NCBI GenBank assembly: GCA_021323945.1
Contig: JAJPKA010000020.1
Span: forward strand, 248,001-312,000
DNA: 64,000 nucleotides
Direction of reading: 5' to 3'
From: Pseudomonadota bacterium
GTDB taxonomy: Bacteria > Desulfobacterota > Binatia > Binatales > Binataceae
Shown here piece by piece: positions 1 to 9,231 of this stretch; positions within the stretch are counted from its first letter, which is position 1, and each line of letters starts with the position of its first letter. Made by a program: the position numbers and the translations under genes. Below the pieces are notes generated by a model. It ran no database searches and was not told the origin of the DNA. It saw only the letters and a program-made list of their open reading frames with translations.

Positions 1-546
1 TACCTTTAACGCTCCCGCTCCGACCCCCAGCAAACCGGACATTAGGCCCGCCAAGACCATCAAACCTGCTCCCCACGGAAGCCGGATCACCCCATAATGC
101 GACCTGGTTCCGTCGGGATTGATAATCTCACCATCCAATCGAAGTCTTGAACACCATTTGTCCCCAGCAGGCACGGGATCATCGGATTGCCGGGTGACCG
201 AGAAATAGGCCGACTGCAACATCATTGCAGCGAACAACAACTCCAAAACCGGGGGCCGAATTACGCCTGCCAGGTAGGCGCCAGCCAATGCGCCTGTAAC
301 GGTGGCACATTCCAAGATCATCGCAACACGCAAGTTAGTCCATCCGTCCCGTACGAACGCCACGCTCGCTCCCGCACTTGTGGCAACAACAGAAATTAAG
401 CTGGCGCCGATAGCAACCTGCATGGGCATGTGGCCCAAGAGCACCAGGCCCGGAACGATGAAGACACCGCCCCCCAGACCCGACAGGGACCCAATAAAGC
501 CGGCCAGGAGGGCTAAACCCAGCAAACCGCCGACGATGGTCAGCAC
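1..546 (-). CDS. TauE/SafE-family membrane permease, 3' end cut off by the window edge
   Basis: An open minus-strand frame runs off the left edge. It begins with GTG at 546, two codons after an in-frame TAA, so this start is the only reasonable one. The protein is hydrophobic and contains the paired glycine-rich motifs typical of TauE/SafE (sulfite exporter-like) permeases: GSLSGLGGG near residue 18 and GLLGVGAGALKV at the visible end. The family moves sulfonates, sulfite or other small anions across the inner membrane; the substrate cannot be read here. It lies 45 bases downstream of cinA on the same strand. About 182 residues are visible. The start region lacks a strong Shine-Dalgarno sequence. 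Confidence 0.85.
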   Translation of the reverse strand, partial: MLTIVGGLLGLALLAGFIGSLSGLGGGVFIVPGLVLLGHMPMQVAIGASLISVVATSAGASVAFVRDGWTNLRVAMILECATVTGALAGAYLAGVIRPPVLELLFAAMMLQSAYFSVTRQSDDPVPAGDKWCSRLRLDGEIINPDGTRSHYGVIRLPWGAGLMVLAGLMSGLLGVGAGALKV

Positions 547-591
547 TGGTTAGCCGCAGGAATCAGCATGCTGGCTTTCACAGGAGAACAG

Positions 592-1875
592 CTAGCGACG
601 GAAGAGGACCGATTCACCCAAGGGCAGACCGAGGGCATAGCGCCGCAGCCAATCAAGCGCGACCTGCGAAGTGAGCAGTTTGATCCAGTCTCGCGTCCCG
701 CGCATTTGATGTCGACGCGCAGTACTGACACCTTCAGCGACCAAACCGATGCATACGGTGCCTACAGGGTGTTCGGGAGTGCCGCCGTCCGGTCCAGCCA
801 CACCTGAAGTCGCGACTGCGACGTCAGCCTGTGTCCGGGCGCGTGCACCTGCAGCCATTTCGAGCACGCATTGTTCACTTACCGCCCCATGCTCACGTAA
901 GGTGTCAGGGCTGACTCCCAGCAAGTCGATTTTCATTTGGTTGGAGTAGGTAACCAGGTCCCCGATGAGAAAGGCGGAACTCCCTGGAACGTTGGTCAAA
1001 CGATGGCCAATAAGCCCACCGGTACATGACTCGGCAATGGCTAGCCGCAGCCGGTTTCGGGTCAGTAGCTCAGCCACGACTTCTTCCATGGTCGAGTCGC
1101 CTTCGGCATATATGTAAGGGCCGATGCGGTTGCGCACCCGTTCACTGAGCTCGGCCAGGCGCTTTTCAGCGACTCCGGGATAATCCTCTACCATCAGCTT
1201 GAGCGAAATCTGGGGAAAGCTCGCGCGAAAACCCACCTTCGCTTCATCGGGTCGAATCAGCCCAGCGACGGCTTCGTCCAGTCCGGATTCACTAATCCCG
1301 AATGTCTGGAAAACCTGGGTCGCAAAGATCTTTTCGCTTCCTCGATTAGCGCGAAGCCAAGGAATCACCTGCTGATCCAGCATCGGTTTCATCTCTCTTG
1401 GCACGCCGGGCAAGACAACCAGGTGGGAGGTGTGACCGGCCTGTTGCACCATCATTCGGAACCCCGGAGCGGTACCGAGCGGATTTTGAATGATCTCAGC
1501 CGTTTCGGGGAAAAGCGCCTGCTTTAGGTTGTTCTCGGGCATGGGGCGTCCCAGCGCGGCAAAAAGGCGCTTCATATGCTCCACTGAAGGTTCATGACGC
1601 CACAATGACTTGCCGGTTATCCGCGCAATGGTTTCCGTGGTCAGATCATCCGCGGTCGGACCTATACCGCCTGTAGAGATGACGACGTCCGCCATCTGCA
1701 TGGCGGTCCGCCATGCCCATTCCAGTCGCTCCGGTACATCGCCGACCGTGATTACGCCGACGAGATCGATCCCGATTTCGTTCAGCCTGTCGGCGATGTA
1801 GTTGGAGTTGCTATCAAGGACCTTACCGCTGGTAATCTCATCGCCCGTCGAGAGAACCACGGCCCGCTGAATCAT
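592..1875 (-). CDS. cinA: CinA-like protein: nicotinamide-nucleotide amidase with molybdopterin-binding-like N-domain
   Basis: This 427-residue protein has the full CinA architecture. The N-terminal half is the MoCF/COG1058 domain, with STGDEI near residue 9 and STGGIGPTADDLT near residue 67; in the family it hydrolyses ADP-ribose or NMN-related pyrophosphates. The C-terminal domain, from about residue 275, carries AESCTGGLIGHRLT and TSGVAGPDGGTPEHPVGTV, the nicotinamide-nucleotide amidase (PncC) signature used in pyridine-nucleotide salvage. Length matches the usual 410-430 residues. AAGGAG lies just upstream of the ATG. The gene is between pgpA and the permease, all on the minus strand, and pgpA-cinA is a common bacterial pair. 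Confidence 0.95.
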   Translation of the reverse strand: MIQRAVVLSTGDEITSGKVLDSNSNYIADRLNEIGIDLVGVITVGDVPERLEWAWRTAMQMADVVISTGGIGPTADDLTTETIARITGKSLWRHEPSVEHMKRLFAALGRPMPENNLKQALFPETAEIIQNPLGTAPGFRMMVQQAGHTSHLVVLPGVPREMKPMLDQQVIPWLRANRGSEKIFATQVFQTFGISESGLDEAVAGLIRPDEAKVGFRASFPQISLKLMVEDYPGVAEKRLAELSERVRNRIGPYIYAEGDSTMEEVVAELLTRNRLRLAIAESCTGGLIGHRLTNVPGSSAFLIGDLVTYSNQMKIDLLGVSPDTLREHGAVSEQCVLEMAAGARARTQADVAVATSGVAGPDGGTPEHPVGTVCIGLVAEGVSTARRHQMRGTRDWIKLLTSQVALDWLRRYALGLPLGESVLFRR

Positions 1876-1931
1876 CGCTGACTCCTTATATAAACCGACC
1901 TGTACTCCCCGGTATCGCGATCAGCCGCTCC

Positions 1932-2507
1932 TTACAAGGCGGAATCCCGCACCAGCCTTTGCAAGACCTTTAGGGTGAGATTGGCGTAACATGCCGCCGC
2001 CAAATCATCGAGCATGACGCCACTGCCACTCTGCATCTGATCGAACCAAGAGGCTGGCCACGGCTTGATAATATCGAAAAGCCGAAACGCCGTGAAACCA
2101 GCCAGCAACCAGGGCCAGCTGCGACGATTACCAAGCATCGTCGCAACCATGCCCAAGACCTCATCGAGGACGATTAGAGGAGAATCCGCTTCGCCCAGAA
2201 GCCTCCCCGCGTACGTAGCCACAACGCATGCAGCGCTAAAGCTCGCTGCGAACAGCCCCAGGCAAATTAGGGGTGCGCTGTCCCAAACCGAACCAAGCCC
2301 GTAACGCACCAGCAGCAGTCCCAGGAGCGAGCCAACCGTCCCCGGAAACAGTGGTGTATAGCCCACACCGGCTCCACTGGCAATGAAAACGACGGCTAAA
2401 CGGAAGATGTGGGCCAGCGACACTCCCTGCTGGGACCAGGACGGATGTTGAGCGCGTTCGCTCACCTGCTTCGCCGGGCGGTGGTTAAGTGGGGGCTCAT
2501 AGCACAT
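1932..2507 (-). CDS. pgpA: Phosphatidylglycerophosphatase A
   Basis: The protein dephosphorylates phosphatidylglycerol phosphate to phosphatidylglycerol in the inner membrane. It shows the PgpA signatures YTPLFPGTVGSLLGL (near residue 50) and VLDEVLGM (near residue 115), with several hydrophobic helices. At 191 residues it is slightly longer than E. coli PgpA. The first 30 residues are polar and not conserved-looking, so a GTG at the QGVSLAHIF junction could be the true start. It is the first gene of a minus-strand run with cinA and is divergent from the acyl-CoA carboxylase operon. Confidence 0.9.
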   Translation of the reverse strand: MCYEPPLNHRPAKQVSERAQHPSWSQQGVSLAHIFRLAVVFIASGAGVGYTPLFPGTVGSLLGLLLVRYGLGSVWDSAPLICLGLFAASFSAACVVATYAGRLLGEADSPLIVLDEVLGMVATMLGNRRSWPWLLAGFTAFRLFDIIKPWPASWFDQMQSGSGVMLDDLAAACYANLTLKVLQRLVRDSAL

Positions 2508-2589
2508 TGCGGCAAACGACGAGATTTTAGCTTGTCCACTCGAAATTGATATAGTTCAAATACGCCTCGTATCCCCGATTGGCTGCGTG

Positions 2590-2618
2590 TTGACCCGAAC
2601 CAAGCCGGGCCTTAAAGA
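2590..2618 (+). promoter_or_regulatory. Candidate sigma-70-type promoter for the propionyl-CoA carboxylase operon
   Basis: TTGACC at 2590-2595 and TAAAGA at 2613-2618 are 17 bases apart and lie in the divergent gap between pgpA and the carboxyltransferase gene. The -35 is good and the -10 is weak. A short GGTGA/TCACC inverted repeat follows at 2619-2632. This is a pattern match only. Confidence 0.3.
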
Positions 2619-2672
2619 GGTGACTCTTCACCGTGATTGTGTACGGGAAATTGAATTACCGAGACTGTTACC

Positions 2673-4223
2673 ATGGGGCTGAAAGAAAACCTGGAGCGAA
2701 TTAGGTCACTATCTCAACAAGCCGAAATGGGCGGCGGCGAAGCGCGCCTGAGGCGTCAACGCGAAGGTGGTCGTCTGACCGCGCGCGAGCGCATCGACTT
2801 TTTGCTCGATCCAGGAACTTTCGTTGAACTGGATAAGTTCAAGACGCATCGATGCACCGATTTCGGAATGGCCGACCGTAAGATTCCGGGCGATGGTGTG
2901 GTCACCGGCTACGGCACCGTTGACGGCCGCCAGGTGTGCATTTTTTCGCAGGACTTCACGGTATTTGGTGGCAGCCTCTCGGGCGCTTTCGCGGAGAAGG
3001 TTTGCAAAATCATGGACCTCGCAACCAAAATTGGTTGCCCAGTGATTGGGCTCAATGATTCAGGCGGTGCGCGGATACAAGAGGGTGTAGTGTCGCTCGC
3101 CGGTTATGCTGACATTTTCTTGCGTAACGTCCTCTCCTCGGGAGTGGTGCCCCAGATATCAGCGATCATGGGTCCGTGCGCAGGCGGCGCGGTTTATTCG
3201 CCGGCGATGACGGACTTTATCGTGATGGTGCGCGATACCTCATACATGTTCATCACTGGTCCCGACGTAATCAAGGCCACCACCCATGAAGAAGTGACCA
3301 TGCAGGCGCTCGGTGGTGCAGACACCCACTCGAGCAAATCGGGAGTGTGTCATTTGGAAGCACCAAACGATGAAGCGGCGCTCCTGACGATTCGTGAATT
3401 ACTCTCCTACATGCCATCGAATAATCTGGACGATCCGCCTTTTCGACCGACCAACGATCCGGTCGATCGCGAGGACGAATCCCTCGACTCCATAGTTCCG
3501 GAGAATCCTAACCGGCCCTACGACATGCGTGACATCATCACGCGCGTGGTGGATGACGGGCATTGGCTCGAAATTCAGCCCGAGTATGCCCAAAATATCT
3601 TGATCGGCTTTGCCCGTCTGGGTGGTTTTTCGGTTGGTATTGTTGCTAACCAGCCGGCCTATCTGGCCGGATGCCTGGACATCGACGCTTCAGTGAAAGC
3701 CGCTCGCTTTGTTCGATTCTGCGACTGCTTCAATATACCAATAATCACTTTTGTTGATGTTCCCGGTTTCCTTCCCGGGACGGCGCAGGAGTTCGGCGGT
3801 ATTATTCGGCATGGGGCGAAACTTCTCTATGCCTATTGTGAGGCAACCGTGCCTAAAGTTACGGTAATCACCCGTAAAGCGTACGGTGGGGCCTATGACG
3901 TGATGTCGTCCAAGCACATCCGAGGAGATTTTAATTTTGCTTACCCGACGGCCGAGATCGCGGTTATGGGCCCTGAAGGCGCGGTTAATATAGTGTTTCG
4001 GAATGAGCTTGAGCGTGCGGCGGATCCGATCGCCGAACGAAACCGCCTGGTCGAGGATTATCGTCAGACCTTCGCGAATCCGTTCAAAGCTGCTGAGTTG
4101 GGCTATATCGATGAGGTGCTGCTGCCACGGATGACGCGGCCGCGTCTTATAAGCTCATTGAAGGTTTTGCAGAACAAGCGCGAAAAGAATCCGCCTCGAA
4201 AGCACGGTAACATCCCTCTTTAG
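2673..4223 (+). CDS. pccB: Propionyl-CoA carboxylase carboxyltransferase (beta) subunit
   Basis: The 516-residue protein moves carboxylate from biotin to an acyl-CoA; with this neighbourhood propionyl-CoA is the likely substrate, giving (S)-methylmalonyl-CoA. It has the PccB/MmdA double crotonase fold. Visible motifs are [14 protein letters not shown] near residue 33, [12 protein letters not shown] near 91, [11 protein letters not shown] near 128, the oxyanion region [12 protein letters not shown] near 168, and [11 protein letters not shown] plus [11 protein letters not shown] in the C-terminal half. Length is normal for the family. It heads an operon with separate biotin carboxylase and biotin carrier genes. 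Acetyl-CoA or another short acyl-CoA as substrate cannot be excluded by sequence alone. Confidence 0.93.
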   Translation: MGLKENLERIRSLSQQAEMGGGEARLRRQREGGRLTARERIDFLLDPGTFVELDKFKTHRCTDFGMADRKIPGDGVVTGYGTVDGRQVCIFSQDFTVFGGSLSGAFAEKVCKIMDLATKIGCPVIGLNDSGGARIQEGVVSLAGYADIFLRNVLSSGVVPQISAIMGPCAGGAVYSPAMTDFIVMVRDTSYMFITGPDVIKATTHEEVTMQALGGADTHSSKSGVCHLEAPNDEAALLTIRELLSYMPSNNLDDPPFRPTNDPVDREDESLDSIVPENPNRPYDMRDIITRVVDDGHWLEIQPEYAQNILIGFARLGGFSVGIVANQPAYLAGCLDIDASVKAARFVRFCDCFNIPIITFVDVPGFLPGTAQEFGGIIRHGAKLLYAYCEATVPKVTVITRKAYGGAYDVMSSKHIRGDFNFAYPTAEIAVMGPEGAVNIVFRNELERAADPIAERNRLVEDYRQTFANPFKAAELGYIDEVLLPRMTRPRLISSLKVLQNKREKNPPRKHGNIPL

Positions 4224-4294
4224 TGGCCTTCGATGGTGCTTGGTTTCTCCGATAAAGCTCACTGTCAGCTCGTTAGCTGCTGACTACGTGGTCA

Positions 4295-5818
4295 ATGACA
4301 CGCATGTTCAAACGTATTTTGATTGCGAATCGCGGTGAGATAGCAGTTCGTGTCATCCGTGCCTGCCGCGAGATGGGTATCGAATCGGTCGCGGTTTTCT
4401 CGGACGCAGATCGAGCCTCGCTCCATGTGCGCGAAGCTGATTTCGCGGTGCACGTCGGGCCGGCACCGGCTGCCGAGAGCTATCTAAAGACCGAACGCAT
4501 CATAGACGCCGCTCTGCGGACCGGCGCTGAAGCGATCCATCCGGGTTACGGATTTTTCTCTGAAAATGCCAATTTCGCCCGCGCTGTCAAAGATGCTGGT
4601 TTGACTTTCATCGGTCCGCCGGCTTCAGCCGTCGAGCGGATGGGGGATAAGGTGGAAGCCCGCAAGCTGATGGCGGCGGCCGGTGTGCCAGTGGTTCCGG
4701 GTTCGCCTGGCACCTTGGAAAGCGAAGAGGAGGTTCGGGCGGTTGCCAACCGCATCGGTTATCCAATCATGCTCAAGGCGGCGGCCGGCGGCGGAGGTAA
4801 AGGCATGAGGCTGGTCGAAAACGATCACGACCTCACAGCGCTGGTCCGTTCGGTCGCCAGCGAAGCCAAATCATCCTTTGGTGACGGCCGCTTTTATGTG
4901 GAGAAGTTCGTGCCGGGTCCGCGGCACATTGAAGTGCAAGTCTTTGCGGATAATTTCGGCAATACTGTCCATTTGTTCGAGCGCGAGTGTTCTCTCCAGC
5001 GGCGCCATCAGAAGGTGATAGAAGAATCGCCCTCGCCCTTCGTCACTGCGGCGATGCGCCAAGCGATGGGAGAGGTAGCAGTTAAAGCCGCCCGAGCCGT
5101 AGATTATGTCGGTGCCGGGACGGTCGAGTTCCTCGCTGATGAGAACCGCAATTTCTACTTCCTGGAGATGAATACACGCATCCAGGTGGAGCACCCCGTG
5201 ACTGAGCTGGTCACCGGAATCGACCTGGTTAAATTGCAGATTGCTGTTGCGGCCGGCCAGCCACTGCCTTTCACCCAAGCCGAACTTCAGCAGCGCGGAT
5301 GGGCGCTGGAGTGCCGCGTTTATGCCGAGGATCCGACCGCCGGATTTTCGCCGGCTCCTGGCAAGATTCAGACTATGCGGTTGCCTGACGGCCCAGGGAT
5401 TCGAATCGATGCCGGAGTGTACGAGGGAGCGGAAGTGCCAATTTTTTACGACCCGATGATCTGTAAGCTGATTGCCTGGGGACGGGATCGTGACGAAGCT
5501 ATCGCACGCATGCGCCGCGCTCTGGATGAGTTCAGCATCAGCGGGGACTTGGTAACCAATCTTGATTTTCACCGCTGGGTCATGCGCCAGCCACTCTTTT
5601 TGAAGGGAGAATTTGACACTGGCTTCATCGGCCAGCATTATTCGGGCGCAGACGGGCGGGTCGAGCAGGATCCTGCCCGACTGGCTGCGATTCTCGCGGC
5701 TGCATTCCTCGTATCACGAGACGGCACTCAAGCTAGACCTCCGGTGGCTTCAAGCGCACCGACGACTCAGACTTCGGCGTGGAAGACACTGGGCCGAATC
5801 GATAGTTTGCGCCGTTAA
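4295..5818 (+). CDS. accC: Biotin carboxylase subunit of the acyl-CoA carboxylase
   Basis: ATP-grasp enzyme that carboxylates the biotin of the carrier subunit using bicarbonate. Seen are the N-terminal FKRILIANRGEIAVRVIRA, HPGYGFFSENANFA near residue 84, the ATP-lid glycines AAAGGGGKGMR near 162, the ECSLQRRHQKVIEE block and EMNTRIQVEHPVTE near residue 292. It has 507 residues and stops before a biotinyl domain, so it is an AccC-type single-domain subunit rather than a PccA fusion; the last 50 residues are a poorly conserved tail. ATG at 4304 (MFKRIL) is an alternative start. The gene follows the carboxyltransferase by 71 bases. Confidence 0.94.
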   Translation: MTRMFKRILIANRGEIAVRVIRACREMGIESVAVFSDADRASLHVREADFAVHVGPAPAAESYLKTERIIDAALRTGAEAIHPGYGFFSENANFARAVKDAGLTFIGPPASAVERMGDKVEARKLMAAAGVPVVPGSPGTLESEEEVRAVANRIGYPIMLKAAAGGGGKGMRLVENDHDLTALVRSVASEAKSSFGDGRFYVEKFVPGPRHIEVQVFADNFGNTVHLFERECSLQRRHQKVIEESPSPFVTAAMRQAMGEVAVKAARAVDYVGAGTVEFLADENRNFYFLEMNTRIQVEHPVTELVTGIDLVKLQIAVAAGQPLPFTQAELQQRGWALECRVYAEDPTAGFSPAPGKIQTMRLPDGPGIRIDAGVYEGAEVPIFYDPMICKLIAWGRDRDEAIARMRRALDEFSISGDLVTNLDFHRWVMRQPLFLKGEFDTGFIGQHYSGADGRVEQDPARLAAILAAAFLVSRDGTQARPPVASSAPTTQTSAWKTLGRIDSLRR

Positions 5819-5829
5819 GGTGAGGCGCT

Positions 5830-5849
5830 CTCCGCCGACTTTTGCGGAG
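5830..5849 (+). repeat. Intercistronic hairpin between biotin carboxylase and biotin carrier genes
   Basis: CTCCGC (5830-5835) and GCGGAG (5844-5849) are perfect 6-bp arms around an 8-base loop. No T-run follows, so it is more likely an mRNA-processing or stability element than a terminator, if it is functional at all. Confidence 0.35.
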
Positions 5850-5915
5850 GTGGTGATCCCCGGCGTGAGCCGAGGTTGATCCAGACCTAACTAAGGAAGG
5901 CCACGATAAAGAACG

Positions 5916-6428
5916 ATGCCGATCCGGTACCGAACGACGCTCGATGGCATCGAGCACGAAGTGGAAATCGAGGAACTTAGGCCTCGCTTATATCGAATCA
6001 AGCTGGCCGATACCGCACATGACGTCGATGTTCAGCCGGTGGGTTCAAGTTCATTTTCTGTCTTGGTGCGCGACCGTTCGTTTGATTTTGACGTAATCCG
6101 CAACGGCGATGAGATGCTAGTCGTGTCTCGCGGTGGCGCCGTGCGCGTAACCCTGGTCGATCCTCGGCGGCAAAGTCGTCGTGCTGGAGCCGGCAACCAC
6201 GTACAGCTGGCCGGTCCGATTGAGGTTAAGGCGATGATGCCCGGACGCATAGTCAACGTTCTGGTGAAAGAGGGTGATCAGGTAGCGCATCAGCAGGGCG
6301 TGCTGGTCGTCGAAGCAATGAAGATGGAAAACGAGATCAAGTCGCCCAAAGCCGGCAGGATAGTAAAAGTACGGGTCGCTCCAGGACAGACGGTCGAGCG
6401 GGGCGAGGCGCTCATCATAATCGAATAG
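5916..6428 (+). CDS. Biotin carboxyl carrier protein of the acyl-CoA carboxylase
   Basis: A 170-residue carrier whose C-terminal 70 residues form a biotinyl-lipoyl domain. The biotinylated lysine is K136 in EAMKMEN, the canonical AMKM motif. The N-terminal 95 residues are beta-rich and resemble the region that links carrier to partner subunits in PccA-type carboxylases. A purine-rich AAGGAAGG lies about 15 bases upstream of the ATG. Together with the two preceding genes it makes a complete three-part carboxylase. Confidence 0.92.
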   Translation: MPIRYRTTLDGIEHEVEIEELRPRLYRIKLADTAHDVDVQPVGSSSFSVLVRDRSFDFDVIRNGDEMLVVSRGGAVRVTLVDPRRQSRRAGAGNHVQLAGPIEVKAMMPGRIVNVLVKEGDQVAHQQGVLVVEAMKMENEIKSPKAGRIVKVRVAPGQTVERGEALIIIE

Positions 6429-6443
6429 CTAGGGGTCGCTCCA

Positions 6444-8117
6444 ATGCTGAATGACGAACGCACGATCGCTGCAGCCCGCGCACAGTGGGAGCAGAAACGA
6501 GTGGCGCCAGCACTTAAGCGTGGACCAGAACGGCGTGAATGTTTCACGACCACCTCTGGAATAGAGATCAAACGCGAGTACGATCCGACCGATCTCACCG
6601 ACTTCGACTTTCTCGGTGACCTGGGATTCCCCGGCGAATACCCGTTCACGCGCGGCGTGCAGCCGACCATGTATCGGGGTCGTTTTTGGACTATGCGCCA
6701 ATACGCCGGTTTCGGTGATGCGTATGAGTCAAATCGCCGCTACCGGTACTTGTTCGCCAACGGTCAAACCGGTCTGTCGGTCGCCTTTGATCTGCCGACT
6801 CAGATGGGACGTGATCCCGATCATCCGCTGGCGCGTGGAGAGGTTGGGCGGGTAGGAGTATCGATTAGCTCGCTCGAAGACATGGAGATATTGCTGGCCG
6901 AGCTGCCCTTGGATCGTATTTCAACCTCGATGACGATTAATGCCACGGCATCGATCCTGCTGGCGTTATATCTCGCGGTCGCCCGCAAGCGCGGCATTGA
7001 TTGGAAAAAGCTCAATGGCACGATTCAGAACGATATTCTGAAGGAGTATGTCGCCCGCGGAACCTATATTTATCCGCCTCGGGGGTCGATGCGGATCATA
7101 ACCGATATATTTGAGTTCGCGGGGCGTGAAGTTCCCAACTGGAATACCATTTCCATTTCCGGGTATCACATTCGCGAGGCCGGCTCGACGGCTGTGCAGG
7201 AACTCGCCTTCACTCTGGCCGATGGAATTGCTTATGTGGAGGCGGCTTTAAAAGCCGGGCTTAAGGTTGACGAGTTCGCCGGCCGACTATCATTTTTCTT
7301 CAATGTTCACAATAATTTCTTCGAGGAGATCGCCAAATTTCGTGCGGCGCGGCGGTTGTGGGCGCGAATCATGAAAGAGCGTTTCAAGGCCACAGACGAA
7401 CGCTCGATGATGATGCGGTTTCACGCACAGACGGCCGGGTCGACTCTTACCGCACAACAAGTAGATAACAACGTCGTCCGGGTTACGCTGCAAGCGCTGG
7501 CGGCGGTACTGGGTGGCGCCCAATCACTCCATACTAACGCCAAGGACGAAGCGCTCGCGTTGCCGAGCGAAAGCTCTGCCCTGCTCGCCCTGCGCACTCA
7601 GCAACTGATCGCCTATGAATCCGATGTCGCCGATACGGTCGATCCGCTCGGCGGTTCTTATTATGTGGAGACCTTGACCAATGAACTCGAGCGGCGAGCG
7701 CGGGAGTATCTCGATAGAATCGATGACATGGGAGGAGCCATCGCCGCGATCGAGCGCGGCTTTATGCAGCGCGAAATACACAATGCGGCTTTCGCCTATC
7801 AACGCGCGATTGAGTCCAAGGAGCGGATTGTGGTCGGGGTCAACAGTTTCGTTGGCGATTACCAGCCTCCCGGTGAAATTCTTCGGGTCAACCCAGCCGT
7901 TGAGGAAAAACAACGCGCCCGAGTCGCTGCTATCCGTCGTGAGCGGGACCAGCAAGCGGCGCAGGACAGCCTGGCTAGGATCGAACAGGCGGCTCGCGAC
8001 GGTTCGAACCTGATGCCGCCCATTATCGATGCGGTGTGTGCCTACGCGACGTTGGGAGAAATCTCCGACGCGATGCGACGGGTGTTCGGTGAATATCGTC
8101 CTGCCAATGAGCTGTAG
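6444..8117 (+). CDS. Methylmalonyl-CoA mutase, large (catalytic) subunit of the split type
   Basis: The 557-residue protein is the TIM-barrel part of methylmalonyl-CoA mutase, which turns (R)-methylmalonyl-CoA into succinyl-CoA by adenosylcobalamin radical chemistry. It has [43 protein letters not shown] and the [15 protein letters not shown] block. Two residues that in the family separate methylmalonyl- from isobutyryl- or hydroxyisobutyryl-mutases match the methylmalonyl type: Y77 in TMYRGR and R217 in GSMRII. The protein ends before any B12-binding DxHxxG domain, so a separate small subunit is required; none is encoded in this window. It follows the biotin carrier by 15 bases. Confidence 0.93.
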   Translation: MLNDERTIAAARAQWEQKRVAPALKRGPERRECFTTTSGIEIKREYDPTDLTDFDFLGDLGFPGEYPFTRGVQPTMYRGRFWTMRQYAGFGDAYESNRRYRYLFANGQTGLSVAFDLPTQMGRDPDHPLARGEVGRVGVSISSLEDMEILLAELPLDRISTSMTINATASILLALYLAVARKRGIDWKKLNGTIQNDILKEYVARGTYIYPPRGSMRIITDIFEFAGREVPNWNTISISGYHIREAGSTAVQELAFTLADGIAYVEAALKAGLKVDEFAGRLSFFFNVHNNFFEEIAKFRAARRLWARIMKERFKATDERSMMMRFHAQTAGSTLTAQQVDNNVVRVTLQALAAVLGGAQSLHTNAKDEALALPSESSALLALRTQQLIAYESDVADTVDPLGGSYYVETLTNELERRAREYLDRIDDMGGAIAAIERGFMQREIHNAAFAYQRAIESKERIVVGVNSFVGDYQPPGEILRVNPAVEEKQRARVAAIRRERDQQAAQDSLARIEQAARDGSNLMPPIIDAVCAYATLGEISDAMRRVFGEYRPANEL

Positions 8118-8259
8118 TGGCAGTGCTCAATGGTCAGCGCAAATCGGGGATGAACTCCAGCCGTCGAGGCTGCCGTTGAAGAATTTGGTTTTGCTGTCGA
8201 GGCGAAAGCGCTGGCTTAGGTCACCTCACGAAGTTATCTACGAGGAGATTCGAAGATAA

Positions 8260-8823
8260 ATGGGGCCAATTCCCAAGGGAGTTTTCCTTACTAAAGGAGT
8301 CGGCAAGCATCGCGAAAAGCTCAATTCTTTCGAGTTGGCATTGCGGTCAGCCGGCATTGCGGAATTCAATCTGGTCCGGGTCAAATCGATTTTTCCTCCC
8401 AACTGTCGACTCATAACGCCACAGGAAGGCCTGCGCTATCTCTCCCCTGGACAACTCGTGTTTGCGGTGATGAGCGATAATGCTACGGACGAACCGCACC
8501 GGCTGGTGGCCGCGTCTGTCGGCGTTGCGATTCCAGCCAACCCCAGCCATTACGGCTACCTGTCGGAGCATCACAGTTTTGGCGAGACCGAGCAGAAGGC
8601 GGGAGACTACGCCGAAGACATGGCCGCGATGATGCTTGCCACAATACTGGGCGTCGACTTCGACCCCAATGCCAGTTACGACGAGCGCAAAGATATCTGG
8701 CGCGTTTCGGATAAGATCGTTACAACCCGCAACGTGACGCAATCGGCCATCGGCGATCGCGACGGGCTTTGGACGTCAGTAGTGGCGGCGGCAGTCTTTG
8801 TCGACCTGCCCAATGGGCGTTAG
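8260..8823 (+). CDS. pdaD: Pyruvoyl-dependent arginine decarboxylase
   Basis: A 187-residue member of the PdaD/PvlArgDC family, which decarboxylates arginine to agmatine, a polyamine precursor, after self-cleavage creates a pyruvoyl group. Family blocks seen: FLTKGVGKHREKLNSFE, LRSAGIAEFNLVRV, SIFPPNC, GLRYLSPGQLVFAVMS, SEHHSFGETEQKAGDYAED. The serine expected to become pyruvoyl is S43. The residue before it is lysine (K42), whereas known enzymes of this family usually have Ser or Thr there. GAGGAG lies 12 bases before the ATG. It follows the mutase by 142 bases and may be cotranscribed with it. Confidence 0.92.
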   Translation: MGPIPKGVFLTKGVGKHREKLNSFELALRSAGIAEFNLVRVKSIFPPNCRLITPQEGLRYLSPGQLVFAVMSDNATDEPHRLVAASVGVAIPANPSHYGYLSEHHSFGETEQKAGDYAEDMAAMMLATILGVDFDPNASYDERKDIWRVSDKIVTTRNVTQSAIGDRDGLWTSVVAAAVFVDLPNGR

Positions 8824-8907
8824 CAAGCGTGCGGATCCGGTGCCAGTAGCCTCTTTAAAAAAGCGCGGCTGTTGAGACCGGCGGAGGCGCGCGCTACCCT
8901 TCCCATT

Positions 8908-9138
8908 ATGGCAACGGAAATTTTCTACTGTGAGGTCTGAGGATATAAGCCACGCGCGACCAGTTTGGCCGCGTCTCTGAACTCCCGCTTCGGCGAGCAG
9001 GTGCAGGTCAAGCCGGGTAAGACCGGCCAATTCGATGTGGTGGTCGATGGTCGGGTAATCTTTTCGAAGGCCCAGGCGGGTCGTTTTCCGCTCGACAACG
9101 AAGTTGAAGAGCTCTTTGCAAAAGAGCGAACTGGGTGA
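8908..9138 (+). CDS. SelW/Rdx-family selenoprotein with in-frame TGA (selenocysteine)
   Basis: An ATG at 8908 opens a 76-residue frame that is interrupted only by TGA at 8938-8940 and ends at TGA 9136-9138. Read with selenocysteine (U), the start is MATEIFYCEVUGYKPRA, the CxxU form of the CxxC redox motif of the thioredoxin-like Rdx/SelW/SelT family. After the TGA the frame goes on with family features: LAASLNSRFGEQVQV, PGKTGQFDVVVDG, RVIFSKAQAGRFP and a C-terminal EVEELF helix. C8 and U11 would form the active pair. Homology on both sides of the TGA argues strongly against a pseudogene. A SECIS-like hairpin sits at the expected distance. The partner and substrate are unknown; the family is thought to act in thiol redox. 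Standard gene calling would miss it. Confidence 0.88.
8954..8974 (+). promoter_or_regulatory. Putative bacterial SECIS hairpin for selenocysteine insertion
   Basis: Pairs G8954-U8974, C8955-G8973, G8956-C8972, C8957-G8971, G8958-C8970, an A-C mismatch, C8960-G8968, C8961-G8967 and A8962-U8966 close a small apical loop starting with G8963 and U8964. The loop G is 22 bases beyond the UGA, within the range accepted for SelB-dependent bacterial SECIS elements, which need an apical-loop G. Folding was done by eye. Confidence 0.6.
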
Positions 9139-9231
9139 ACCGGGCGATTGACAATTTGGAAGTTGCATCCATGGGCTGCTCGCCTTAACTTTAACTGTGC
9201 CTGGTGATCATGTCGTCTTGTCGAGTCTTTT

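Noticed and set aside
4871-5638. A 255-residue minus-strand frame opposite the biotin carboxylase
   Set aside because: It mirrors a highly conserved gene on the plus strand and has no protein-like motif of its own.
8029-8259. A 76-residue plus-strand frame between the mutase and pdaD
   Set aside because: It starts inside the mutase gene in another frame and does not resemble a B12-binding mutase subunit, which was searched for here.
9148-9176. TTGACA as ssrA promoter
   Set aside because: No acceptable -10 hexamer at 16-18 bases; kept only as a remark.
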